In this document: one piece after another, positions 36,792-46,212 of the stretch
Layout: the number at the start of each line of letters is the position of its first letter
Position numbering within the stretch: the stretch's first letter is position 1
From: Pseudoflavitalea sp. G-6-1-2
Lineage (GTDB): Bacteria > Bacteroidota > Bacteroidia > Chitinophagales > Chitinophagaceae
Length of the DNA stretch: 64,000 bases
Direction of reading: 5' to 3'
Assembly (NCBI RefSeq): GCF_012927185.1
Contig: NZ_JABBGB010000002.1
Location: forward strand, 558,001-622,000
The notes under the pieces: model-generated
What the model saw: only the letters and a program-made list of their open reading frames with translations
Database searches by the model: none
What the model was told of the DNA's origin: nothing
Program-made: the position numbers and the translations under genes

Positions 36792-37661
36792 TTATTTGTT
36801 TCCGATCTCCTGCAGATCTATACCATAGGTATCCTTGAAGAAGTCGATGATCAGATCGTACTTTTTCCTGAATTTTCCGTTTACATCTCTTGAAGGGATA
36901 AATACGGTAGATTCAAGCGTTGCATAATCATTTGTAAGGATGGAAGTAAGGTGATCGCGAAGATCTTCCGTTGCTCCCATTTGGGTGTAGGTTTTGTACA
37001 CCCCTTCTGTATTCGGCGTGAGACCAACACCCGAATAGACAGTAACCTTATCGAAGCCTGTTGGCATTGGAATAAGTCCTCTGTTGATGGCTACCATCAG
37101 CAGTGATGCGTTCAGTTGTCCGCGTGTACTGTCTACTTCAGCCGGAGTAAGTGTAGCAATACGGTTGGTCCATCCAAGCACAATATGATTGTAGCCATCT
37201 CTCGCTGCCGGGTAGGTTGGCGTCAGATCACTTGAAGGATAGTTATTTTGCAATGGAACGATAAGATCCTTTGCCAGCAGTATCTTCAATGGCATTGCCT
37301 TTTGAAGGAACTCCTCCGGATAGAGGCTGAACAGGTTGGCATTGAGAAAATCCATTGCTTCCTGTGCATGTTCCGGGCCCGCAGATGTTGCCGTGGCATT
37401 TCTGGAGAATGGTCCTGTTGGCGTATAAATAAAATCAGGCTCCGTGAAATTGTATAAAATATAGGTTCTGTACTTGTTCAGCACCTGCATGATCTGCTGA
37501 TCAACCGGTTTGTTGCCCTGTGGCATATGATAGAGTCGGTTGTCTTCAGACGGAGTGAGTGCAGCTTCTTTCTTGCAGGAAGAGAATGCCAGGAAAGCTG
37601 TTCCCAGCAATACTGCGGGAGCAACTTTAAGGAAAGAAATATGTTGTTTCATCGATTTCAT
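36792..37661 (-). CDS. Metallohydrolase-like lipoprotein lacking the zinc motif
   Basis: A 289-residue lipoprotein with lipobox Cys at about residue 29 (LAFSSC, then KKEA). Overall layout and position right after a SusD gene match the substrate-import-associated zinc metallohydrolase lipoproteins of Bacteroidota (about 280-300 residues). The visible features are VDQQIMQVLNKYRTYILYNF near the N-terminus and YDLIIDFFKDTYGIDL at the end. The expected His-Glu-x-x-His zinc site is absent; no pair of His with suitable spacing is seen in the protein. It is therefore a divergent, probably non-catalytic member, perhaps a binding protein. Confidence 0.7.
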   Translation of the reverse strand: MKSMKQHISFLKVAPAVLLGTAFLAFSSCKKEAALTPSEDNRLYHMPQGNKPVDQQIMQVLNKYRTYILYNFTEPDFIYTPTGPFSRNATATSAGPEHAQEAMDFLNANLFSLYPEEFLQKAMPLKILLAKDLIVPLQNNYPSSDLTPTYPAARDGYNHIVLGWTNRIATLTPAEVDSTRGQLNASLLMVAINRGLIPMPTGFDKVTVYSGVGLTPNTEGVYKTYTQMGATEDLRDHLTSILTNDYATLESTVFIPSRDVNGKFRKKYDLIIDFFKDTYGIDLQEIGNK

Positions 37662-37682
37662 TTTTAATCAGTGTAAGCCGTA

Positions 37683-39185
37683 TTAAGAAGGATTTCTTCT
37701 GCCCGGATTAGGATTCTGAATCAGTCTGGGGTTAACTTCCATAGCATCTATAGGAATCTGATACAGATACATGGGATCTCGTTTTTTCAGCACATAGGTT
37801 TGCCTTACGCCAGGTTTGGGAGCATAGGAGTGTGAAATGGAGGGCATTCCATATCTGCGGAGATCGAACCAGCGCATGTTCTCGCCGAACATTTCTCTTC
37901 TTTTTTCTTCGCGGCAGAAATTCACAAGATCCGCAGCAGGCATCATAGGCACAGGTACAAAATCCGCGGCTTTGAAACGTTTTGAACGCAGCAGGTTCAG
38001 ATCGGCCAGCGCTTTGGTTGCAAATGTTGCATCACCGGTAGTGCTGTATTTCTGCGCATAAGCTTCTGCCCTGTTCAGTAACGCTTCAGTTACACGGAAA
38101 GAACCTCCGCTTTGCTGCTTGAAATTACCTTCTGCAACAGCTCTTTTAATATTGAGAACAGGCATTTTGAATACCCATGCAATCCAATCCGGCACTTTGA
38201 AAAAGTAGATTTTGCTGCGCAGGTCGGTGGGTTCGAATTTAGTAACCAGGTCTTCCGAAACATCATAGAACATATTGAGGCCGGCATTTCCGTTATAATC
38301 GTCGGGCCATCCAAACAACCACAATGTTTCCGGTGTCTGTTCGCAGTAGATTGGCTTTGAAACATTATTCATCAGCGGGTCGTAGTTAGGATCCCAGGAA
38401 TTCAGATCCAGCAAGGGCATTTTGCTGTTCAGCACATAGCTTGCGTTTTCGATCACCTTGTCCCATTTTTCTGTGAACAGGTAAGTTCTCGACGCCAGCA
38501 TTGCTGCCGCCAGATGATTAATGCGGTATATGGAAGTTTCTTTTTTCGATTTTTTCAATCGCACAACAGAGCTATCCACATCTTTTTCGATCTGAGCATA
38601 AATTTCCGCTACAGAGTTTCTCGTCATCCGACCTTCGCTCAGGTTAGCTGTTACTACCAGCGGAACGGCAGGGCTTTTGTCGGGAGTAGTGGTAGAATCG
38701 TTATAAGGCTGGCCATACAGATTCACCAGATGGAAATAATAGTAGGCGCGCAATGCGTAAGCCTCTCCCATCAGTTGATCTTTTTCTACCTGGTTTCCCA
38801 ATGATTTATCTCCGTTCTGCAAAGCGATATTGCATCCCATGATCTTGCTGAAATATTTCTGATAGGGAGTTGAAGCACCAACCCCCATGCCACGATCACT
38901 GGATCTCTGGTAAGCATCCGGTTGCCAGCTGAAGAAGTCGTATGCTTTGATTATTTCCAGTTCATCCTGTTCATCATTGGAATAGGCCTGAATATCATCA
39001 TCCATCAGAAAGAGGTAATGATTGAAAACATCTCCTTTGATGGGATAACCTGTTCCCATTAACAACTGGCTGAAGTCTTCCGTTGTTTCAGGCGTCATGT
39101 CGCTCTGGGTGCGCTCTTCGAGGAATTTTTTGCAGGATGAAAAGCTGATCGCAATCATCAGCAGCAATAAGCAATGTTTTTTCAT
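37683..39185 (-). CDS. SusD/RagB-family lipoprotein
   Basis: A 500-residue SusD protein. Signal peptide with lipobox at Cys19 (SFSSC, then KKFLEE), an N-terminal SusD-like region with EAYALRAYYYFHLVNLYGQP, and a C-terminal RagB/SusD domain with REEKRREMFGENMRWFDLRR. It lies 25 bases after the STN-SusC gene and is its surface partner. The later operon genes (metallohydrolase-like, S41 peptidase, TlpA) favour a peptide or protein ligand rather than a polysaccharide, as no glycosidase is present. Confidence 0.93.
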   Translation of the reverse strand: MKKHCLLLLMIAISFSSCKKFLEERTQSDMTPETTEDFSQLLMGTGYPIKGDVFNHYLFLMDDDIQAYSNDEQDELEIIKAYDFFSWQPDAYQRSSDRGMGVGASTPYQKYFSKIMGCNIALQNGDKSLGNQVEKDQLMGEAYALRAYYYFHLVNLYGQPYNDSTTTPDKSPAVPLVVTANLSEGRMTRNSVAEIYAQIEKDVDSSVVRLKKSKKETSIYRINHLAAAMLASRTYLFTEKWDKVIENASYVLNSKMPLLDLNSWDPNYDPLMNNVSKPIYCEQTPETLWLFGWPDDYNGNAGLNMFYDVSEDLVTKFEPTDLRSKIYFFKVPDWIAWVFKMPVLNIKRAVAEGNFKQQSGGSFRVTEALLNRAEAYAQKYSTTGDATFATKALADLNLLRSKRFKAADFVPVPMMPAADLVNFCREEKRREMFGENMRWFDLRRYGMPSISHSYAPKPGVRQTYVLKKRDPMYLYQIPIDAMEVNPRLIQNPNPGRRNPS

Positions 39186-39210
39186 TTCTAATTATTTTGC
39201 CGTAAAAGGA

Positions 39211-42200
39211 TCAGAATGTTATGTTGAAGCCCAGATTATAAGAAGGTACAATCGGGAGGGCTGTAGCGCCAGGGCCATCCTGTTCGGGGTCCTGACCATT
39301 CAGTTTTTTGTCGCCGATATAGAATGGATTCGATACGCTGCCGTTAATTGACATCATTTGAAATCCGAGCGTCTTCAGAATCTTTTGAGGAACATTCCAG
39401 CCTACATTTATGCCTCCGCAGCGAAGAAAACTTCCGTCGGCCAATCTCAGATCAGACAGATCATACAGTTGATAAGGACTCACTCTCTGGCCATTCGGCA
39501 AAGACACTTCACCGGTATATTGATACCAGTTGCTGAATGAAGGGATAGTGGTGGTTTTCTCATCACCTGGTTTGCGCCAGCGGTATTTCAGTTCGCGCGA
39601 GAGATTAACTTCTGCAGGAGGAGCACCGGCAAGTTTGTTCTGACTGTAGAGCTGCGTTAATCTTACCTTATTGCCCAGTTTCACAACGAAGAGAGCCGTC
39701 ACCGAAAATTGTTTGTATCTGAGACTGGTACTGGTACCAAACTCAACAATCGGATCTTTTCTTCCTGAGTAAACCAGGTAACTCAGTGGATCGAGATCAT
39801 CCTGTCCATCAGGTCCTTTCTTTACATAGATCAACGGATATCCATGCTGAGGATCAAGGCCGGTAAATTTATAGGAATAGAAAGAAGAGTAAGCCATTCC
39901 CGGAACCACTGCGGTTCCCATGAGATAGTCATTCGGTTTGTTGGGAGAATCAGACTCTGTGAGTTTATTGATATTCCTTGAAAAGCTGAAATCCTGTGTC
40001 CATTCAAAGTCTTTGGTACGAACAGGAACAACTGAAACACCGAGTTCCATTCCGATATTGCTCATTCTTCCATAGTTCACGTACATCGAGCCGATGCCAT
40101 ATTCAAACGGAATAGCTCTTTCAAGCAGCATATCTACAGTGAGTTTACTATAATAGCTTGCTACAACATTTATCCTGTTGTTGAACATACTCAGGTCGAA
40201 GCCAAAATTCCAGGTGCGTGTTTTTTCCCAACGAAGGTCTGGATAAGGAAGGCTTTTCAGACCTAGAATAAATTCTTCGGTAAGTCCATCAATAGGTGAA
40301 GTAGGATAAGAAGCAATGAGATTGGGGCCTACAGCCTTCACCACATTTCCCTGTGTACCATAACTTGCTCTGAAGCCCAGGTTATTCAACCACAAAGCCT
40401 TTTCAAGAAATTTCTCTTCCGATATATTCCAGCGGGCGCCGAAACTCAGAACGGGTAGGAATTTTGCATTGGAATACTGGCCAAAGCGGTTATTGCCATC
40501 GTTTCTGATAGACGAAGAGAAAGCATACTTTCTTCCAATAGTATATTCAAGGCTACCAAAAAGGCTGGTGTTGTTATCCAGCGTACTGGTACGGGCAACG
40601 GTATGTTTGATGGCAGTAGCCACAGCGCCACCACCAGCGGAATAATAATCAGAATAAAAGGTATTGCCACGGTCAGGATAATATCCGGGTTCCTGGCTTC
40701 TCATTCCTTCTATTTTTGTTGATCTCAATTCCTGATAAGCGCTTAAAATTAAATGATGTCTTCCTTCGAAGAGGCCGATATCGTATCGCAGCGCATGCCT
40801 GATAAGATAGGAGAAAAGATTATTCTCCCCGGGATAGGCAATACCTCCGTACGGGAGTCTGGATCTTTTCTGGTAATCGTGTCCGGCAGGGTATGCACCA
40901 AAATCGTATCCTCTTACTCTGGCAATATAGTAACTGCGATCGGTAGCGTAGGACATTTCGTGTACACTGTTACTGCCTATGTTGTAAGCTCCGTCGAGCG
41001 TAAGGTTTGGAAGAATTCTGTAACTGAGATTCGCAGTCAGTGAAAGGTCGGATCTGGTACTTGCACTGGATGTATTGGCCTTTTCGTTCAGGAAATTGTA
41101 ATGAATAACATTGCCTGGTACAGAATTCAGGTTATCGCTCTGAACAGTAGAGATCTCAGCAGGATAAAACTCATCCGGAAGAAGGGTGCGGTTCATTTTG
41201 GTTGCATAATCCAGTGGATTCAGCTGATAAAAACCTTTGTTCTTTCTTATGTTGGCATTCATGATCACATTGGCTGTAACCTTGGTACCCAAGGGTGCAA
41301 ATACGTTCATGCTTGCACCGAAGTTCTGCATTTCATCACCTTTCATGGCGCCGTTATTGGAGCCGTAATTGATAGATGCGCGGAAAGTTCCTTTGGTGCT
41401 TCCGCCTGAAATGGCAATGCTATGGTTTGTGTTGAGTTTGTTTGCGGCCAGCAATTTGAACCAGTCGGTATTGTTGGTTTCGAGTTTACTTACGAGTGCA
41501 GCAAATTCGTCCTGAGTGATTTCTCTTCTGCTCAGCTTGGCATACGCTCCTTCATAAGAATTCTCGAAGGGAGGTGAAGCATAATAAATACCGTTTTCCA
41601 GATTCTCTTTCGATACTTCCACTCTTTCTTTGGAGTTCATGAGATTGAGTTTGCTGTAATGTGGTCTTCCGGTAAAACCAAAACTGGAAACATAGCCCAC
41701 GTTGAGAGGGCCCGCTTTACCTCTTTTGGTTTTTACTACGATCACACCATTGGCAGCACGTACACCATAAATGGAAGCAGCAGCACCATCTTTCAATACA
41801 GTGATGCTTTCTATATCATTAGGATTAATACCGGAGATGGCATTCCCTACCATGCTGAAATTTGCATCCTGTGCAGCTCTCAGTGCATTGTTCACTTCGA
41901 GGGGTGAAAGGTTTACCGGATCTTCTTTAGGAATTCCGTCTACAACCCAGAGTGGAGAAGCATTTCCGAGGATGGTAGATGTTCCTCTGATGCGGATCTT
42001 GGGAGTGGCTGAGGGGCTGCCCGAATTAAAGGTGGTCATCATACCAGGTACTTTACCCTGCAGCATCTGATCTACAGTGGCAACGCCGGGAACGAGAAAT
42101 TTTTCAGGGGTGAGTACGGTTACTGCACCTGTAACCATTCTTTTATTAATTGACTGATATCCTGTAACTACAAATTCCTGCATCACTACAGGAGAGGTAT

Positions 42201-42807
42201 CCATTTTGATAACGGCAAATTTGTCGTCTTTCACTGTGTAGTTGTAAGACTTCATACCTGCAAAGCTGAAATTCAATACAGAGCCCAATGCAACAGAGAG
42301 ATTGAATTCTCCCTTATCGTTTGTAGTGGTACCCTGCTGGTATGCAGAGTTCACAATGGAAACTCTTGGCATGGGATTTCCTTTCTGGTCAACTACTTTA
42401 CCATTTAGGTCTACCCATCTGTCTCCTTTTACAGGAGCTTTCTTTTTGGGTTTCTGCATCACCAGAATATTTCCTCCTGCAGATTCAACATATTGCAGGT
42501 TGGATCCTTCGAGCAGTTTTTCGATAATTGCTCTGGTGGTTGCGTCAGATAAATTGAGGGTAACGCGGGGGAGATCGTCCAGATCTTCGGGACGGTAACT
42601 GAAGTTGATGCCGGTGACATCGTGCAGTTTTTTGAGCGATTGAGTCACCGTAGCGTTCTCTACTTTGAAGCTAATTTTGTGTTCGAGCGGACTCTTCGAC
42701 ACCTGGCCGAAAGTTCCGGTAGAACAACACATGAAGAACAGGAAAGCGAAAGACAATAAAAGTCTACGCTCCACCCGTACAGCAGGCAGCAGTGCAAGTT
42801 TTCTCAT
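39211..42807 (-). CDS. STN-domain SusC/RagA-type TonB-linked transporter
   Basis: A 1198-residue receptor with an N-terminal signal peptide (RRLLLSFAFLFFMCCSTGTF), an STN domain (about 45-120), a carboxypeptidase-regulatory-like domain (about 133-215), a plug with LWVVDGIPKEDPV (the SusC signature) and a barrel ending NLGFNITF. The STN domain ties it to the FecR/ECF pair immediately upstream. It heads a seven-gene operon reaching 33216 with gaps of 14-67 bases. The leader of 113 bases holds a GC-rich hairpin (42837-42853) and a 6-8-6 inverted repeat at 42903-42922 overlapping the FecR stop. Confidence 0.94.
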   Translation of the reverse strand: MRKLALLPAVRVERRLLLSFAFLFFMCCSTGTFGQVSKSPLEHKISFKVENATVTQSLKKLHDVTGINFSYRPEDLDDLPRVTLNLSDATTRAIIEKLLEGSNLQYVESAGGNILVMQKPKKKAPVKGDRWVDLNGKVVDQKGNPMPRVSIVNSAYQQGTTTNDKGEFNLSVALGSVLNFSFAGMKSYNYTVKDDKFAVIKMDTSPVVMQEFVVTGYQSINKRMVTGAVTVLTPEKFLVPGVATVDQMLQGKVPGMMTTFNSGSPSATPKIRIRGTSTILGNASPLWVVDGIPKEDPVNLSPLEVNNALRAAQDANFSMVGNAISGINPNDIESITVLKDGAAASIYGVRAANGVIVVKTKRGKAGPLNVGYVSSFGFTGRPHYSKLNLMNSKERVEVSKENLENGIYYASPPFENSYEGAYAKLSRREITQDEFAALVSKLETNNTDWFKLLAANKLNTNHSIAISGGSTKGTFRASINYGSNNGAMKGDEMQNFGASMNVFAPLGTKVTANVIMNANIRKNKGFYQLNPLDYATKMNRTLLPDEFYPAEISTVQSDNLNSVPGNVIHYNFLNEKANTSSASTRSDLSLTANLSYRILPNLTLDGAYNIGSNSVHEMSYATDRSYYIARVRGYDFGAYPAGHDYQKRSRLPYGGIAYPGENNLFSYLIRHALRYDIGLFEGRHHLILSAYQELRSTKIEGMRSQEPGYYPDRGNTFYSDYYSAGGGAVATAIKHTVARTSTLDNNTSLFGSLEYTIGRKYAFSSSIRNDGNNRFGQYSNAKFLPVLSFGARWNISEEKFLEKALWLNNLGFRASYGTQGNVVKAVGPNLIASYPTSPIDGLTEEFILGLKSLPYPDLRWEKTRTWNFGFDLSMFNNRINVVASYYSKLTVDMLLERAIPFEYGIGSMYVNYGRMSNIGMELGVSVVPVRTKDFEWTQDFSFSRNINKLTESDSPNKPNDYLMGTAVVPGMAYSSFYSYKFTGLDPQHGYPLIYVKKGPDGQDDLDPLSYLVYSGRKDPIVEFGTSTSLRYKQFSVTALFVVKLGNKVRLTQLYSQNKLAGAPPAEVNLSRELKYRWRKPGDEKTTTIPSFSNWYQYTGEVSLPNGQRVSPYQLYDLSDLRLADGSFLRCGGINVGWNVPQKILKTLGFQMMSINGSVSNPFYIGDKKLNGQDPEQDGPGATALPIVPSYNLGFNITF

Positions 42808-42902
42808 TTACTGAGCAGTTTTTGTTGATGTGAATACCAGGCGGCGGGCCTGGCCAGGAATATCAGTAGGACTAAAAGGTTTAAGGTTCAGGTCTATAAT
42901 AA

Positions 42903-42922
42903 AACGGTTATACTATACCGTT
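42903..42922 (-). other. Inverted repeat at the FecR stop codon, possible attenuating terminator
   Basis: AACGGT and ACCGTT (6-8-6) overlap the FecR stop codon. On the minus strand the stem is followed by TTATTATAG, a weak U-rich tail. It may separate low sigma/FecR expression from the receptor operon, or serve as an operator. Confidence 0.3.
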
Positions 42923-44108
42923 ATTCTTTCTCTAATGAAACCAGCACCTTTCTTCCGTCGACCGAAAATTTCAACTGCGGGGCAAGGAGACGAAGGTTGT
43001 TCAGGACTTCTTCCAGCGTTTCCGGAGTTTTCATTCCCAGTGTAAAGCGTTGCAAACCGACGGAAGGACTTGCAAAACTGAAATCATAATCGAAGCTGCG
43101 TTCCAGTACAGTAGCGATCTCTGCCAGAGTAACGTTGTCGAGGAAGATGCTTCCGTCTTTCCAGGCCGTTACATCTTTCACATTCACGAATGCTTTTTTC
43201 AGATTGCCGCTGGCATTGGCCTGTTCACCGGGATTAAGCAGTACATCCTGTTCGTGTGCAGTAACTTTTACACTGCCATTTTCAAGTGTAATCTTCTTAT
43301 CGAAAGTGTTTACGTTGAAGGCAGTGCCGAGAACAGCTACTTTGGCTTCGGTTGTTTGTACCACAAATGGTTTGGTCATGTCTTTCTTTACATCGAAATA
43401 ACCTTCTCCATCCAATTGCACTTCTCTGGATTTGCCTGCAAACACAGTAGGGAAGCTCAGTTTCGATGCAGAGTTGAGCCAAACTTTTGTTCCGTCGGGC
43501 AGAATAATCTGATGACGGCGGCCTCTTGGCACAATGAGACTATTGTAAGACACCTCCTGGGTGGATGTTTCAGCCGGCGCAGTGTATTGCACCGCACCGT
43601 CAGCTGTTTTGATGGCTACACCATTGGCTTCGGTGATAGTTTTCGGATGATTGTCTACATCTACCTTGCTGCCATCCGCCATCACAATCTGTACATTGTC
43701 CGATGGAGACAGTTCGGCTTTCTGATGTATCTCCGTTTTTGTTTTTGCGATGGTTTTCTTATTGGCATCATCACTACGGGTTGTGATCAGCCACCATGCC
43801 GCACCGGAAACACCTATCACCAGTACAGCCGCTGCTGCATATCTAAAGATTCTGAGTGATCTCAGTTTTCCCTTCTGCAGACCTTCGGCCGCTTCGATCC
43901 TTTCTTTGAGGGACGTCCATCCTTCTTCTAATGGAAAACTTTTCTGCACATCTACCGGCTTTAGTCTTGCCCTGATTTTTTTGAAAATCAGGAAAACAGA
44001 TTGTTCCTCACTGGTCAAATCACTCCCCGCAGCTTCGTCCGAAGCTGATTCGTTGAGTTTCTCTTCCAGTTTATCCCAGCGGATATTATCGTCCTGGGTA
44101 TTGTTCAT
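42921..44108 (-). CDS. FecR-family anti-sigma factor
   Basis: A 395-residue regulator: cytoplasmic N-terminus (1-85), one membrane helix at about 88-108 (FRYAAAAVLVIGVSGAAWWL), FecR domain (about 190-290, with LPDGTKVWLNSASKLSFPTV and QLDGEGYFDVKKD) and a C-terminal DUF4974 domain (about 320-392). A linker of about 80 residues between helix and FecR domain is normal in Bacteroidota. It is co-directional with the ECF sigma gene 66 bases upstream and the STN-SusC gene downstream, forming a classic surface-signalling set. Confidence 0.95.
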   Translation of the reverse strand: MNNTQDDNIRWDKLEEKLNESASDEAAGSDLTSEEQSVFLIFKKIRARLKPVDVQKSFPLEEGWTSLKERIEAAEGLQKGKLRSLRIFRYAAAAVLVIGVSGAAWWLITTRSDDANKKTIAKTKTEIHQKAELSPSDNVQIVMADGSKVDVDNHPKTITEANGVAIKTADGAVQYTAPAETSTQEVSYNSLIVPRGRRHQIILPDGTKVWLNSASKLSFPTVFAGKSREVQLDGEGYFDVKKDMTKPFVVQTTEAKVAVLGTAFNVNTFDKKITLENGSVKVTAHEQDVLLNPGEQANASGNLKKAFVNVKDVTAWKDGSIFLDNVTLAEIATVLERSFDYDFSFASPSVGLQRFTLGMKTPETLEEVLNNLRLLAPQLKFSVDGRKVLVSLEKE

Positions 44109-44174
44109 ATACTACTTATATTATTGACTAAACACAGCTACCCGCAAACAGGGTGAAACCATTTTCAGTTTTTT

Positions 44175-44738
44175 TTAAAAAAACTTTAAGAACAGTATCA
44201 CCAGCATGGAATATACCAGCCAGGAGCACTCCTGACGCAGAAACTGGTAGGCAAGCCGGATCTGTGTTTTTACTGTATTTACCGATATTTCGAATTTTTC
44301 TGCTATCTGCGCATAAGTGAGATCATCCTTGTTGCTCGATAAGAAAATAGCTCTCCGCTGCTCCGGCAATCTGCCAATAGCATCCCACAGCGCTTTATTT
44401 CTGCGCTCTTCGGCCTCCTTGTCGAATGAATGACGCTGAGGCTCGGCATCCCTGTTACCCAGTTCGGGATCATCGGTAAATGAGAATTTGCGGTTGCTGC
44501 GGAGATAATTGAGGCTGGCATTGCGAACGGCCTTCATGGCATAACTTCTGAAATCACCTGAAATCAGCAGTTCGTTCCGTCTGTTCCAGCAGAGGAAGAA
44601 AAAGTCCTGCACCATATCGCGAGCCACATCTTCACTGCCCGTAACAAAATAGGCAGCCTGGCATAATGCCTGATAGTGCTCTCTGAACAGGGCTTCGAGC
44701 GAGGATAAATCTATGATATGTCCGTGTTTACCTTCCAT
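44175..44738 (-). CDS. ECF-type RNA polymerase sigma-70 factor
   Basis: The 187-residue protein has sigma region 2 (about 15-80, with DVARDMVQDFFFLCWNRR) and region 4 (about 115-170, with LPEQRRAIFLSSNKDDLTYA and ISVNTVKTQIRLAYQFLR). Its last residues (SWLVYSMLVILFLKFF) form a hydrophobic tail not needed for sigma function. The final codons lie in a run of eight T and seven A (44169-44183), where slippage could change the tail. It precedes the FecR gene and should control the seven-gene receptor operon. Confidence 0.93.
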   Translation of the reverse strand: MEGKHGHIIDLSSLEALFREHYQALCQAAYFVTGSEDVARDMVQDFFFLCWNRRNELLISGDFRSYAMKAVRNASLNYLRSNRKFSFTDDPELGNRDAEPQRHSFDKEAEERRNKALWDAIGRLPEQRRAIFLSSNKDDLTYAQIAEKFEISVNTVKTQIRLAYQFLRQECSWLVYSMLVILFLKFF

Positions 44739-44800
44739 TGGCAGTCATAGTGAATTTTCTCTTTTAGTCAGGAAAGGTAAAATGGACCGGATATTTGCGT

Positions 44801-44808
44801 CAAATATA
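44801..44808 (-). promoter_or_regulatory. Promoter -7 element of the ECF sigma gene
   Basis: Read on the minus strand this is TATATTTG, an exact TAnnTTTG match, 63 bases before the ATG at 44738. No well-placed -33 TTG was found. Confidence 0.45.
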
Positions 44809-44911
44809 AAAAATTAAAATAGTTCTGGTAACGACATAACACCGCAACCTCAAAAGAGGGTGAATGCGAATGAAAATATTTTTCCGGAACCCGCTCAAAT
44901 ACCCAATCACC

Positions 44912-45664
44912 TTAGATGAGGCCGGAGTAAACGCGGGTGGCATAATTGATCACGATCAGCTCATTCTCTTTGTAGCGGTCGAAGAGTTTCTGCAGATCGG
45001 CGATCATGCCTTCATAGCCGGAATCGCCAAGGGCGGGCATGTAGGAAGATGAGAGGAGACGGCCCTTCAGGCCTTCAAAATCAAAGACTTGTTTATTGGG
45101 GAAAATGGTTTGCGTTACGGGAGCAGGCGAAAAGAACGATGCGATGTCGTCAGGACTAATGTTCCGGTGATCAACTTTTTTGTAGTCGGTACCGTGTTCA
45201 ACAATCAGTGCGTCGTATTCTTTTTCGAAGGGCGTTTCGATCAGCCTTTCGTTCCAGATGAGTACCAGCAGACCATGTTTCTGAAGGATTCTTTTGAATT
45301 CGGAGCGGCATTTTTTCTGGTCGAACCAGTGAAAAGCCTGTCCGGCCAGCACCATATCGATGCTATGAGAGGGCAATCCTGTAGATTCGGCAGTGCCGTT
45401 ATGCGGAGTGAAAGTGGGATAATCTGCGAGCAGCTCAGTGGCTTTGTCGAGCATTTCCTTATTGGGCTCCACGCCAATGACGCTGAAACCTGCTTCGAGA
45501 AAGAGCTCTGAAGAAATACCTGTACCTGCGCCAATATCGGCGATCATCGTATCAGGAGTAATATCATATTCCTTTTCGAGAAAGTATACAATTTCCTTCG
45601 GGTAATGCGGCCTGTACTTCACATAATCTTCTACCCGGTTGCTGAATCTTCTGGTACTGTCCAT
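44912..45664 (-). CDS. Class I SAM-dependent methyltransferase
   Basis: A 250-residue soluble protein with SAM motif I at about 39-48 (IADIGAGTGIS), an acidic loop after it (GVEPNKEM) and the DMVLAGQAFHWF segment typical of the UbiE/Coq5-like methyltransferase_11 subgroup. The opening RRFSNRVEDYVKYRPHYP is characteristic of small-molecule methyltransferases of this kind. It has its own promoter and no clear functional partner. Substrate unknown. Confidence 0.9.
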   Translation of the reverse strand: MDSTRRFSNRVEDYVKYRPHYPKEIVYFLEKEYDITPDTMIADIGAGTGISSELFLEAGFSVIGVEPNKEMLDKATELLADYPTFTPHNGTAESTGLPSHSIDMVLAGQAFHWFDQKKCRSEFKRILQKHGLLVLIWNERLIETPFEKEYDALIVEHGTDYKKVDHRNISPDDIASFFSPAPVTQTIFPNKQVFDFEGLKGRLLSSSYMPALGDSGYEGMIADLQKLFDRYKENELIVINYATRVYSGLI

Positions 45665-45691
45665 GCTTATTCATTTACCTGGTTACTTCTT

Positions 45692-45724
45692 CAAATGTAC
45701 GCTACTATGGCATACACACCGCAA
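45692..45724 (-). promoter_or_regulatory. Promoter of the methyltransferase gene
   Basis: On the minus strand, TTG (45722-45724) is followed after 22 bases by TACATTTG (45692-45699), matching the Bacteroidota TTG / TAnnTTTG pattern and spacing. The expected transcript start is about 20 bases before the ATG at 45664. Confidence 0.6.
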
Positions 45725-45768
45725 TCGGGGGGTTACCATTTTAGTGGTATTTCCCAACAGCGATGATG

Positions 45769-45803
45769 GTAAAAAGAATGGGCTGCACCGAATGGCACAG
45801 CCC
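45769..45803 (-). terminator. Terminator of the PL6-kdgF operon
   Basis: On the minus strand GGGCTG and CAGCCC form a six-base-pair stem (12-base loop) followed by ATTCTTTTTACC. It lies 51 bases beyond the kdgF stop codon. Confidence 0.6.
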
Positions 45804-45854
45804 TGCTACGTAACCAGTGAGAACATCATCATCTGTACGGATGGATGAATATGA

Positions 45855-46190
45855 TCAGATAAAATCTTCTCTTAACGGGCTGAATGCATCTACAAGCGTT
45901 CCGGCTTCGAGGCATACACATCCATGGATCACATTGGGCTTAACATAGTAGCCATCACCTTTGCGGATGATCTTCTTCTCCTCTCCGATGGTCATTTCAA
46001 ATGCTCCGCTTTCCACGTAGGTAACCTGTACATGCGGATGCTGATGCATTGTACCAACTGCGCCCTTTTCGAATTTCGCTTTCACGAGCATGATGGTTTC
46101 ATCGTAACCAAACACCTGCCTTTGAATGCCGTTGCCCAGATCTTCCCACGGAACCTCCTGCTCAAACTGAAATACATTGCTTGCTCTCAT
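45855..46190 (-). CDS. kdgF: KdgF-like cupin, unsaturated uronate ring-opening enzyme
   Basis: The preferred start at 46188-46190 gives 111 residues (MRASNVFQFEQEVPWEDLG), the normal length for KdgF. An upstream in-frame extension would overlap the PL6 gene. The cupin metal site is clear: MHQHPHVQVTYVESGAFEM gives His-x-His and the Gln/His ligands, and a last His lies in PNVIHGCV. The family C-terminus FSPLREDF is intact. KdgF converts 4,5-unsaturated uronates released by pectate or alginate lyases into the linear keto form. It lies 22 bases after the PL6 lyase gene and completes that module. Confidence 0.86.
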   Translation of the reverse strand: MRASNVFQFEQEVPWEDLGNGIQRQVFGYDETIMLVKAKFEKGAVGTMHQHPHVQVTYVESGAFEMTIGEEKKIIRKGDGYYVKPNVIHGCVCLEAGTLVDAFSPLREDFI

Positions 46191-46212
46191 GATGTTGTTT
46201 ATTGTAGTTTTT

